Assembly (NCBI RefSeq): GCF_000695795.1
Contig: NZ_JNCA01000013.1
Span: 1 to 64,000, forward strand
From: Flavobacterium seoulense
GTDB taxonomy: Bacteria > Bacteroidota > Bacteroidia > Flavobacteriales > Flavobacteriaceae
Direction: 5' to 3'
Length of the DNA: 64,000 nt
The translations under genes were made by a program, and so were the position numbers. The number at the start of each line of letters is the position of its first letter. Positions within the stretch are counted from its first letter, which is position 1. Below, piece after piece: positions 1-8,190 of the stretch. Under the pieces are notes generated by a model. That model did no database searches, was not told where the DNA came from, and saw nothing but the letters and a program-made list of their open reading frames with translations.

Positions 1-3000
1 CACCACAATTGTCAGTTGCTGTTAATGTTGGAATAATATAGTTATTGCTTTCATCATAACAGAATGATTGTGGTACAGGTTCTGTAATTAAAGGTTTTTG
101 AGTATCCTGTACAATTACTTTTTGAGTGGCTGTACTAGTATTTCCAACTTCATCTTTAGCGGTCCATGTAATAGTTGTGGTTCCAACAGGAAAAACGCTT
201 GGTGCATCATTTGTTATTTCAACTGTATTAGTGTCAATCGCTGATGCTGTACCTAAAACTACATTTGTAGCTTCACAACTTCCTTCATCTGAGTTAATAG
301 TAAGATCTGCTGGAGTAGTGATTACTGGGCTTGTATGGTCAAAAGTATAAATTTCACCAGCTGTAAAAGCTTCTGTCAAAGTATTATTAGCTTCATCAAG
401 GATTGAACTACCATTAGTATTTACATCTAAACGTAAAGTGCCGTCTCCACTAATGTTGTTTACTGTAATATCATACGATTTATTTGTAACTGTCGATACT
501 TGAGCAACTGTTCCTGTAACATTTCCAGTTGTAATAAGTGCAAAATCAGCAACGTCAACTCCGCTTACATTTTCTGAAAAATCAACATGGAAAACAATGC
601 TGTCAGCATTAGTTGTAGCCTCAAGAGGCGTTAATCGTTTTATCGTTGATACAGTTGGAGGAATATTATCAATAACTCTAATATCCGGTTTTGGAGAACC
701 ATTAGGTAGATAATAACTTAAATTAGCCGGTTGATTGTAGCCAATATTTTGAGTAGCTACCTGAATTCTGTATGCTGGATCATGCATTAAAGTATATACC
801 TTATGTTCCGTAGGAATCCAGGAAGAGAAAAGTACAAAAGCACTATTATCAGGTTTTACAAAAACTATTTCTTCTCTCCAATCTCCTAAAATATCAGCTA
901 CTAAATTAGCATCTTGTTTAGTAGAATGTATAGTACTGGCTCCATAATACCAAGCTGTTAAAATTCTACCACCATTATTAACATCATCAATACCTGTGTT
1001 ATTTCTTAATTCACGTTGAATATCACCATCAAAATAAACTGGTTGATAATACGAATTATAACTATAATTAAGAGGATTTCCTTTAGAATCAAAAACTGAA
1101 CTTTGATCTTCTTTACCGTTATCGATATAATCACCCACAACTGATATTTCTACCCCCGGATTATCTGCTGTAATATCTGCTGCCCATGCTCTACCTACGT
1201 CTGCCGGACTTAAAATTTCCCAAATAATTTCTCCAGTTGCGGCATCACGAAATGAAACTCCATAAGTAGCATTTTCATGAGGTTGGAAATATTCCATACC
1301 AGGTCTGTCAGGATCCAAATCTCCTAAAGCATGTGCATCACCATGACCTCTCCCTGTTGCATACAATCCGTTACCATCATTGTCAATGGCACAAGCACCA
1401 TACATCAATTCATCAGATCCATCACCATCTACATCGCCAACGGTAACACCATGGTTTCCTTCACCTCTATATAAAGTTTTCAATGGTTCTGGTAAACTAT
1501 CACTATCAAAAATCCATTCCTGTTTTAAATCATTACCATTCCAAGTATAGGCTCCCATTGCAATTTTAGAATAGATTCCACGGCAGAAAACTAACAAAGG
1601 CCCTTTGTCTTTATCATACAATACTGCAGATTTAATAGATTGTGCTCTCTTTCCATAATTATCTTCCCAAGTAGCTTCATGAGTTTCTCTCGGACCTATT
1701 GGAATAGGATAATTAACGGTTGCCTTTTCAGCTCCTGTTAAACCATTAAAAACGGTCATATATGCAGGATCTTCCATTAAATGCCCTGAAATTCTAGGAA
1801 TTATCATCGAATCATCATCTGTTGCAGCGGGACCTTTGCTTAAATAATTTCCTAAACCATCTTTAGTACCAGGCGCAGTTACACAAGCGACTTCTGATTT
1901 TCCATCTCCATCCAAATCGTAAACCATAAAGGCGATACCATTATAAGTAGTATTAGGCCCACAGCTTATTCTCCACAAACTTTTACCTGTTAAATCGATG
2001 GCCTCCAGATAAGCATTATCAGGATGGCCAGTAGGCTCCCATTCAAAAACCAACTCATACTTTCCATCACCATCTAAATCTCCAACTGACATATCTCCAG
2101 CAAAATAACCGGGTCCTGGAGCTGCAGGGATAGGTATTTCTAGTCGGGCTACATTCGGTTTTCCAGGTTCTATAGATGGTGCATATGGCCATACTGTAGC
2201 TTCGGCTGACATTTCGTTTCCTGATGGCAAAATTGCTTCCACCTTATACAAATCTGAAACTAATCCGCTAGGGTCTACATAGTTTGTAGATGAGGTTATT
2301 GGGCTTGTGTTTAATTTCGTCCCATTTTTATATAAATTGAAACCCACATCAGGATTGTCTGAACCCACCATTCTCCAAGAAAGAAAAACACCATTCTTAA
2401 TTCCTAAAGCAACTAAACCACGGTCAAGAAATTCCATTGGTCTTGTATTTGGACCACCTCCCTGATAATCATTTACTGTAATAGTTATATTAGCAGTAGT
2501 ACTGCCAGCTATATTAGTTGCAGTAATAGTATATTCATTTGCAGCCGAAACACTCCTTGGAGTTCCGCTAATAACTCCTGTTGTAGTATTCAAACCCAAA
2601 CCTGCCGGCAAACTTGGACTAACACTATAAGAAGCAACTGCTCCTCCACCCACTGTTGGGTTTAATGGTGATATAAATCCTCCTCTTATAAATGTATTTG
2701 GGGTAATGTAACTTAAACTACTTGGTTTAGGAATATGAGATATTGTAATATTTACATTTACTACATTACTATCTGAATTACCATCATTAGCTTTATAAGA
2801 AAAACTGTCAGTAGTAGTATTTGAGCCATCATGAACATAACTAAATGTCCCATCTGAATTTAAAACTAATGTTCCGTTATTTGGACTACTTACTAAGATT
2901 GCATTTAAAGCATTTCTTTCTTGATCAGTATCATTAGCTAATACAGATGTTTTTCCTCCATCTAATACAGTGGCTGTTCCATTAAGCGCTACTGTAAACG

Positions 3001-3838
3001 AATCAGCAACCGCTACAGGCGAATAGTTTAAAAACTGACCTGCAATAACTGTTGTAGTATTCGATTCAAAATCATATTTACTTGAAATTGGTTTTCCCGC
3101 TGCTAATGCCGCACCTGACGCTTTAATCTTATTCGCACTAACAAATGACTGAACTGCTGCAGTTTGATCACCCGGAATTACGATACTCCCGGCATCGATA
3201 GTGATCAAACCAGTACTATTGATTGATAATGATGAAAAAGAAGTATAATTTACGTTTAATTTTCCTGAGTTGACATTGATTACACCTGCATGACTACTAC
3301 TATATCCAAGAGACAAGTTTCCTGCTGCCCCTAAAGTCATTGTACCCCCATTGATATTAATGGTACCTGCAGCTGACACACCTAATCGCCAAACATTATT
3401 CCCTGTCAAATTTCCGCCTGCATTAACATTAATAATACCTGGAGCCGAAGATGAGTTTCCAATATATAATTTGGCACTATTTACTGTAGCTGCGTTAATA
3501 TTTAATGTCCCATTTACCGAAGTCGTGGCCGAACTCGGGGTTGTAATATTCTTAACTGCATCAAAAGTTACTCCTTTTCCTAAAGTAATTTGCCTGCAGT
3601 TAATTGCGGCTGAATTCACAATCTGATTGTCATTATTTCCTGTAGCAGGAATATTAAAAATATCAGAAGTCGTAAAAGCTGATGGTACGGGATTCCAATT
3701 CGAAAAAGTCGAAAAATCAGATGATGTGCCACCTACCCAGGTGTAAGTAGTCTGACCATACATACCATTAAAAGTCCCTAAAAAGAAGACCATAGCAATC
3801 CCCCGGAGAAGATTGCTCCTAAGTAATTTTTGTTTCAT
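1..3838 (-). CDS. Rhamnogalacturonan lyase, PL11 family, multidomain (3' end off the window)
   Basis: Extracellular lyase expected to cleave the rhamnogalacturonan I backbone by beta-elimination. The frame is open for 1279 codons from the ATG at 3838 to the left edge, so the C-terminus is missing. Reading from the start: signal peptide (about 1-28); a Ser/Thr/Asn-rich beta region to about 270; a cadherin-like domain (about 275-365, with VLANDTD); an Ig-like domain (about 370-460); the PL11 catalytic propeller (about 463-1050); an Ig-like domain; and a HYR-type domain (about 1170-1243). PL11 signs include EIPIPAAPGPGYFAGDMS and repeated DLDGDG/DVDGDG calcium-type loops. The family core is about 600 residues, so this protein is heavily extended at both ends. 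A type IX sorting domain beyond the edge is likely but not visible. The promoter at 3884-3939 carries the 25-bp shared site. Confidence 0.92.
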   Translation of the reverse strand, partial: MKQKLLRSNLLRGIAMVFFLGTFNGMYGQTTYTWVGGTSSDFSTFSNWNPVPSAFTTSDIFNIPATGNNDNQIVNSAAINCRQITLGKGVTFDAVKNITTPSSATTSVNGTLNINAATVNSAKLYIGNSSSAPGIINVNAGGNLTGNNVWRLGVSAAGTININGGTMTLGAAGNLSLGYSSSHAGVINVNSGKLNVNYTSFSSLSINSTGLITIDAGSIVIPGDQTAAVQSFVSANKIKASGAALAAGKPISSKYDFESNTTTVIAGQFLNYSPVAVADSFTVALNGTATVLDGGKTSVLANDTDQERNALNAILVSSPNNGTLVLNSDGTFSYVHDGSNTTTDSFSYKANDGNSDSNVVNVNITISHIPKPSSLSYITPNTFIRGGFISPLNPTVGGGAVASYSVSPSLPAGLGLNTTTGVISGTPRSVSAANEYTITATNIAGSTTANITITVNDYQGGGPNTRPMEFLDRGLVALGIKNGVFLSWRMVGSDNPDVGFNLYKNGTKLNTSPITSSTNYVDPSGLVSDLYKVEAILPSGNEMSAEATVWPYAPSIEPGKPNVARLEIPIPAAPGPGYFAGDMSVGDLDGDGKYELVFEWEPTGHPDNAYLEAIDLTGKSLWRISCGPNTTYNGIAFMVYDLDGDGKSEVACVTAPGTKDGLGNYLSKGPAATDDDSMIIPRISGHLMEDPAYMTVFNGLTGAEKATVNYPIPIGPRETHEATWEDNYGKRAQSIKSAVLYDKDKGPLLVFCRGIYSKIAMGAYTWNGNDLKQEWIFDSDSLPEPLKTLYRGEGNHGVTVGDVDGDGSDELMYGACAIDNDGNGLYATGRGHGDAHALGDLDPDRPGMEYFQPHENATYGVSFRDAATGEIIWEILSPADVGRAWAADITADNPGVEISVVGDYIDNGKEDQSSVFDSKGNPLNYSYNSYYQPVYFDGDIQRELRNNTGIDDVNNGGRILTAWYYGASTIHSTKQDANLVADILGDWREEIVFVKPDNSAFVLFSSWIPTEHKVYTLMHDPAYRIQVATQNIGYNQPANLSYYLPNGSPKPDIRVIDNIPPTVSTIKRLTPLEATTNADSIVFHVDFSENVSGVDVADFALITTGNVTGTVAQVSTVTNKSYDITVNNISGDGTLRLDVNTNGSSILDEANNTLTEAFTAGEIYTFDHTSPVITTPADLTINSDEGSCEATNVVLGTASAIDTNTVEITNDAPSVFPVGTTTITWTAKDEVGNTSTATQKVIVQDTQKPLITEPVPQSFCYDESNNYIIPTLTATDNCG

Positions 3839-3883
3839 AAATAATTTGGTTTGGTTAATATTAATAATGGTTATTTATTATCA

Positions 3884-3939
3884 CAAACCTAGAAATAACT
3901 AAACTTTCATTACTTATCACCATTTGCCAATACGTATCA
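3884..3939 (-). promoter_or_regulatory. Promoter with shared 25-bp site, copy 1 (PL11 lyase)
   Basis: On the plus strand CAAACCTA (3884-3891) is the reverse complement of a TAnnTTTG -7 box. After 23 bp comes TATCA-N4-TTGCCA-N4-GTATCA (3915-3939). Transcription would start near 3877, giving a leader of about 40 nt before the PL11 ATG. The site sits where a -33 element would lie, as expected for an activator that touches RNA polymerase. The activator is not identified; the AraC protein at 15997-16869 is the nearest candidate. Confidence 0.65.
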
Positions 3940-4025
3940 AATATTGACAAAAGCCTGATTTTATTGGTTTTATCATTCAAAAATTACAAAATCAACATTT
4001 TGCATAACGCTATTCTTTAAGTCAT

Positions 4026-4056
4026 AAAAAAAGGCTGATTTACAAAAAACCAACCT
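4026..4056 (-). terminator. Possible terminator after the esterase operon
   Basis: The minus-strand RNA can pair AGGUUGG with UCAGCCU (two wobble pairs) around an 11-nt loop, followed by a run of U from the As at 4026-4031. It lies about 140 nt beyond the stop of the gene at 4195. The stem is short and imperfect, so this is a weak call. Confidence 0.4.
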
Positions 4057-4086
4057 CTTTCAACTATTAGAAACCTATTACCATCT

Positions 4087-4164
4087 TTATTTTCCCTCTC
4101 TTAATCGATCCGGATGTGCTTTGATATACGATTCCAGACTCTCAAATTTCTTTTCATAATCATA
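4087..4164 (-). pseudogene. Short coding-like remnant (25 codons)
   Basis: Between an in-frame stop at 4165-4167 and a stop at 4087-4089 the minus strand reads Y-D-Y-E-K-K-F-E-S-L-E-S-Y-I-K, continuing AHPDRLREGK. It has no start codon. The amphipathic, protein-like composition suggests the C-terminal tail of a lost gene, but the family was not recognised and chance cannot be excluded. Confidence 0.3.
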
Positions 4165-4194
4165 TTAATTGGCTGCTTATTATTTTATACTTAT

Positions 4195-5667
4195 TTACAA
4201 ATCCTTCATCGCAACAACCTGACACTTATTTTCTTTTAAAAATTGTAAAATTTCTTTAAAAAAATCAACTGAAGTCGAATAATCAGGATCTAAAATATCT
4301 GGAACACCATGAAAAGTTAACACCAAAACTTGTTCATCATTTAAATTTTTTAAAGCTTCCAAAGTGCGTTTTTCATATTTCTCTGAAGAAATAACGGTAA
4401 AACTCGGAATGGCTAATTTTGAATCTACCCCTTCCTCATACAACTTAGCACCACCCGCTCTTGCAAATTGATAACCGCTCTCTTTTAAAATTCTTTGCGA
4501 AATAGTATCATAACGGTTTCCGGGATAAGCAAAGGAAACAGGCTTTGGAATTCCAAACTCTTTACATTTGGCATCAATATATTCTATTTCTTCCTTAATT
4601 TTCTCAGGAGTTAATTTCGTTAGATTTTTGTGATGCCCGCTATGATTCCCAATCTCAAAACCCTTTTTATGGAGTTCCTGAATTTGAGCCCAATTCATAT
4701 ACTCTTTTTTCTCGTCAGGATTGCGGGTTGGAAATTCGCAAACAAAAAAAGTAGCATCAAAACCATATTTCTTTAACAAAGGAGCCACATCATTATAATG
4801 ACTAATCTCGGCATCATCAAAGGTCAGTACTACTTTTTTTCTATTTTTTGACAGTCCTGTTTTATTTTTAGACGAAGTCGGTTTGGAAGTATCCTTCAGC
4901 AATTTTTTCATAGCCTCAGCATAACGCTTACCTAGTTCGCGGGCGGAAGCAGTGTTAAAATGCAAATGATCTCCTCGATCGGTCAAACCTTCTGATGAAA
5001 CTACCGCAGTATTTGCAACCTCTTCAGGCAATTGGTTTACAATAGGATTGATGAAGTTTTCCTTATTAAAACGCCCTATTTCACCTGCTATAAACGGAAG
5101 ATTCGGCGCATTCAAATCCTTTCTGAAATTAGCTATCAGTTCCTGTAATTTTTGAAGATAAACCTTAGATCTTCCCGCATCATTATCCGATTCTCCCTGA
5201 TGCCATAGAATCCCTTTTAATTGTCCTTTTTGCATAGCCACTTTAGCGCGTGCGATGGCTTCGTCATAGGGAAAATTATTAAAATACTTAGCTCCCGGTT
5301 GCCATACTTTTATAGGCGAACCACCCCAGGCACAAGGAATCAGACCAATTGTCGTTTTCTTTTTACCTTCAAGCATTGCCTGTGCAAAACTTATTCCGGG
5401 ACCTACTCCAGCCGATGGTTTATCAAAATGCATAGGATCCTGAGCCGGAACCCAATTGTTATTTTTATCCAACATCAGGATATTCTGCTGAACTTTTAGT
5501 TCATTTGAATCTATTTTTCCCCTGCCAGCCATATTAGATTGTCCCACTAACAAGTACAAATCCATGTTGGTATCTACTTTAGTTTCCTGAGCCATTCCAA
5601 TATTTAAGGCGAGTAATAATAGAACATGTATACTTTTAATTAAATATTTGACTTTTTTATAACACAT
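4195..5667 (-). CDS. Secreted two-domain esterase: CE6/SASA-like acetylesterase fused to CE4-type polysaccharide deacetylase
   Basis: Predicted to remove acetyl groups from plant polysaccharide. A signal peptide (1-26) is followed by a SASA/CE6-like SGNH domain with GQSNMAGRG (nucleophile Ser44), WHQGESD (about 153) and DHLHF (about 232). From about 275 a NodB-like CE4 domain follows, with TFDDAE (metal Asp), HSGHH (HSxxH type, about 337) and FAYPGN. Each domain retains its main catalytic or metal motifs, so both could be active. The gene is last in a minus-strand unit after SDR and UxuA, 91 bp downstream of uxuA. The substrate (xylan or pectin acetyl esters) is inferred from neighbours only. 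Confidence 0.85.
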   Translation of the reverse strand: MCYKKVKYLIKSIHVLLLLALNIGMAQETKVDTNMDLYLLVGQSNMAGRGKIDSNELKVQQNILMLDKNNNWVPAQDPMHFDKPSAGVGPGISFAQAMLEGKKKTTIGLIPCAWGGSPIKVWQPGAKYFNNFPYDEAIARAKVAMQKGQLKGILWHQGESDNDAGRSKVYLQKLQELIANFRKDLNAPNLPFIAGEIGRFNKENFINPIVNQLPEEVANTAVVSSEGLTDRGDHLHFNTASARELGKRYAEAMKKLLKDTSKPTSSKNKTGLSKNRKKVVLTFDDAEISHYNDVAPLLKKYGFDATFFVCEFPTRNPDEKKEYMNWAQIQELHKKGFEIGNHSGHHKNLTKLTPEKIKEEIEYIDAKCKEFGIPKPVSFAYPGNRYDTISQRILKESGYQFARAGGAKLYEEGVDSKLAIPSFTVISSEKYEKRTLEALKNLNDEQVLVLTFHGVPDILDPDYSTSVDFFKEILQFLKENKCQVVAMKDL

Positions 5668-5758
5668 AAGCTTTTTATCTAAATTAAAACTATTTTGCTA
5701 ACCGCCTAATTATTACTCTACCTTAAAAATTGTAACAAACTACTAAAACTAATCTTCT

Positions 5759-6934
5759 TTATTGATTACGAACAATTCCAAATTCTACGCCTCTAAGTTC
5801 TGCTAATCCACGTAATCTTCCTATAGCCGAATAACCCGGATTAGTGCTCTTTTTTAAATCATCAAGCATTTGATGACCATGATCAGGACGCATAGGAATT
5901 AAAGCGTCTTTTCTTCCCTCAGCCTTACGTCTGGCTTCTTCAGTTACAATTGCTTTGATAACAGCATACATATCTACATCGCCTTCTAAGTGATTGGCTT
6001 CATAGAAATTACCTTTCTCATCACGCTTAGTACTTCTCAAATGTAAAAAATGCACCCTGTCAGCAAAACGTTTGAATATTTGAACCAAATCATTATCTTC
6101 TCTAACCCCTAATGATCCGGTGCAAAAAGTAATTCCGTTAGCAATATCAGGCACTGCTGAGAACAAATAAGCATAATCCTCTTCGGTACTCACTACTCTT
6201 GGCAATCCTAAAATTGGATAAGGCGGATCATCAGGATGAATACACATCATCACATTATTTTGAGCTGCAACCGGAATAATTTCCTTTAAAAAAGAAGCCA
6301 GATTTTCTCTTAATTTTTGCGCATCAATTTCAGCATAAGTATTCAGAATAGTCTGAAATTGCTCTAAGGTATATCCTTCTTCTGCTCCCGGTAAACCGGC
6401 AATAATATTTTTTACCAAAACTTGTTTTTCAGAGTCTGAAAGTTTTTCGACATACACTTTTGCTTCTGCCTGAATTTCTGCCGAATATGTTTCTTCAGCT
6501 CCCGGACGTTTTAACAAAAATAATTCGAAAGCGGCAAAAGCAACCACATCAAAACGCAAAGCTTTTGAACCATCTTCTACCACAAATTCTAAATCGGTTC
6601 TGGTCCAGTCTAAAACCGGCATAAAATTGTAGCACACAATGTTGATTCCACAAGAAGCTAAATTTTCGATACTTTTTTTATAATTTTCAATATAAGTTTG
6701 AAAATTTCCTGAACGGGTTTTTATGTTTTCATGTACCGGAATACTTTCAACAACACTCCAAGTAAGTCCGGTGCTTTCAATAACATCCTTTCTTTTTTGA
6801 ATCTCTTCAACTGTCCAAACTTCTCCGTTAGGAATGTGATGTAATGCCGACACAATCCCTGTTGCACCTGCCTGTTTAATATCTGATAAGGATACGGTAT
6901 CTTTAGGTCCGTACCAACGCCATGTTTGTTCCAA
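5759..6934 (-). CDS. uxuA: Mannonate dehydratase (copy 1)
   Basis: Cytoplasmic D-mannonate dehydratase (EC 4.2.1.8), converting D-mannonate to 2-keto-3-deoxy-gluconate in the glucuronate branch. It is 391 residues, the usual UxuA length, with no signal peptide. Recognisable blocks include [12 protein letters not shown] at the N-terminus, [52 protein letters not shown] and [11 protein letters not shown]. It begins 22 bp after the SDR gene at 6957-7784, so the two form an operon expected to reduce fructuronate and then dehydrate mannonate. A second full-length copy lies at 13843-15054. Confidence 0.93.
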   Translation of the reverse strand: MEQTWRWYGPKDTVSLSDIKQAGATGIVSALHHIPNGEVWTVEEIQKRKDVIESTGLTWSVVESIPVHENIKTRSGNFQTYIENYKKSIENLASCGINIVCYNFMPVLDWTRTDLEFVVEDGSKALRFDVVAFAAFELFLLKRPGAEETYSAEIQAEAKVYVEKLSDSEKQVLVKNIIAGLPGAEEGYTLEQFQTILNTYAEIDAQKLRENLASFLKEIIPVAAQNNVMMCIHPDDPPYPILGLPRVVSTEEDYAYLFSAVPDIANGITFCTGSLGVREDNDLVQIFKRFADRVHFLHLRSTKRDEKGNFYEANHLEGDVDMYAVIKAIVTEEARRKAEGRKDALIPMRPDHGHQMLDDLKKSTNPGYSAIGRLRGLAELRGVEFGIVRNQ

Positions 6935-6956
6935 AATTTTATTATTTTTAGGTTAT

Positions 6957-7784
6957 TTATACTCCGCTAAAAGCACTAAATCCACCGTCAATAGGGATAA
7001 CAACTCCTGTTACAAATGATGAAGCCTCATCACATAAATAAAGTGTAGTACTGATTAAATCTTCAGCTTTACCAAATCTTCCCATAGGAGTTTGTTCGAT
7101 AATGGTATTCCCTCTTACGGTTAATTCACCATCTTCAGTTGTCAAAAGTGTACGGTTTTGATCAGTCAAAAAGAAACCCGGTGCCAAAGCATTAACACGG
7201 ATGCCAACCTTTGAAAAATGAACTGCTAACCACTGCGTGAAATTAGACACAGCCGCTTTAGCTCCGCTATAAGCAGGGATTTTAGTCAAAGGGGTGTAGG
7301 CATTCATCGATGAAATATTCAAAATACTGCAAGCTTCTTTTCCCACCATATCCAAAGCAAAAACTTGTGTAGGTAACAAGGTTCCAATGAAATTCAGATT
7401 AAAAACAAACTGAATTCCTTCAGAATCCAAATCAAAGAATGTTTTTACTCCTTCCTTAGCATTCACTAAATCTTCGGCTAACAAATGTGGATTAGATGTT
7501 GTCCCTAAAGGGTGATTTCCTCCGGCTCCGTTAATCAAAATATCACAAGAACCTAATTTATCATTTACTTCTTTTTTGGCAGCCTCGAGTGATTCTTTCT
7601 GTAAAACATTAGCTTCAACTCCTATTGCAATTCCTCCCTTTGCAATAATTTCCTGAGCCACTTTCTCAGCTGATTCTTTCTTTAAATCTAACAGAGCTAT
7701 TTTGTGTCCTTCCTTAGCCAATGCTTCAGCTAGAGTACTACACAAGATTCCTCCCGCTCCTGTTATAACTACTACTTTACTCAT
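6957..7784 (-). CDS. SDR-family oxidoreductase, probable D-mannonate oxidoreductase (fructuronate reductase), copy 1
   Basis: A 275-residue classical short-chain dehydrogenase. The nucleotide-binding motif is VITGAGGILCSTLA near the N-terminus, followed by the NGAGGNHP block, a catalytic Ser in ILNISSMNAYTPL and the YSGAK active-site motif. The end, PIDGGFSAFSGV, is typical of the family. Its place directly before uxuA suggests it interconverts fructuronate and mannonate. That substrate is inferred from context; E. coli UxuB belongs to a different dehydrogenase family. It is first in the operon driven from the promoter at 7850-7904. A paralogue lies at 15068-15883. Confidence 0.85.
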   Translation of the reverse strand: MSKVVVITGAGGILCSTLAEALAKEGHKIALLDLKKESAEKVAQEIIAKGGIAIGVEANVLQKESLEAAKKEVNDKLGSCDILINGAGGNHPLGTTSNPHLLAEDLVNAKEGVKTFFDLDSEGIQFVFNLNFIGTLLPTQVFALDMVGKEACSILNISSMNAYTPLTKIPAYSGAKAAVSNFTQWLAVHFSKVGIRVNALAPGFFLTDQNRTLLTTEDGELTVRGNTIIEQTPMGRFGKAEDLISTTLYLCDEASSFVTGVVIPIDGGFSAFSGV

Positions 7785-7849
7785 CTATATATTTGGTTTA
7801 TTATTTCTATTGGATACTCGAATTTTAATTCTCATCTGAATTTCTGATC

Positions 7850-7904
7850 CAAAATTAATTCTTAAACAAAATCTACTATTATCATATTTTGCCATTGCTT
7901 ATCA
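7850..7904 (-). promoter_or_regulatory. Promoter with shared 25-bp site, copy 2 (SDR-uxuA-esterase operon)
   Basis: The plus strand carries CAAAATTA (7850-7857), a TAnnTTTG box on the minus strand. After exactly 22 bp comes TATCA-N4-TTGCCA-N4-TTATCA (7880-7904). The start point would be near 7843, about 60 nt before the SDR ATG. Confidence 0.7.
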
Positions 7905-7992
7905 GCATCAGACAAAGCAAATAACAAGTCTAAAAAACAACACATTACAACAAAAAAACTTCAGAAAATCATCATACAAAACAGCATTTTTA

Positions 7993-8030
7993 AATAAAAA
8001 ACAGCACTAAACCTAAATTTAATGCTGTTT
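7993..8030 (-). terminator. Terminator of the GH2-GH115 operon
   Basis: In the minus-strand RNA, AAACAGCA-U-UAAA pairs with UUUA-G-UGCUGUUU (U-G wobble), loop UUUAGG, followed by a U-rich run. It lies about 160 nt past the GH115 stop. Confidence 0.65.
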
Positions 8031-8190
8031 AAATCTCTACCCTGATACCTTTATCTGTCTTAAATCTTTACTTTCAAAACAAGTTAAATGATTTTAATTG
8101 TTAATGACAATTTTTCTTCCATTAAGATCAAAATCAAAAAGGATTTTATCCGAAAAATTAGTCGCTTTTAATTTTTCATTTCTACATTTA

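Larger units (their letters stand above)
3839..4194. other. Intergenic region between esterase and PL11 gene
   Basis: This 356-bp gap holds three things: the PL11 promoter and shared site (3884-3939), a weak terminator-like hairpin (4026-4056), and a short reading-frame remnant on the minus strand (4087-4164). Nothing else was recognised. Confidence 0.6.
7785..8190. other. Intergenic region between GH115 and SDR genes
   Basis: This 406-bp gap contains the SDR promoter (7850-7904) and the GH115 terminator (7993-8030). From about 8186 down to a stop at 8094 the minus strand reads a short protein-like frame that includes LKATNFSDKILF and FDLNGRKIVINN; it overlaps the GH115 tail region out of frame and has no start. 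It may be a remnant of a lost gene end, but the evidence is thin. Confidence 0.4.

Noticed and set aside
126..3626. Plus-strand open frames within the first 3.8 kb
   Set aside because: They lie opposite the continuous PL11 frame and have no protein-like motifs.
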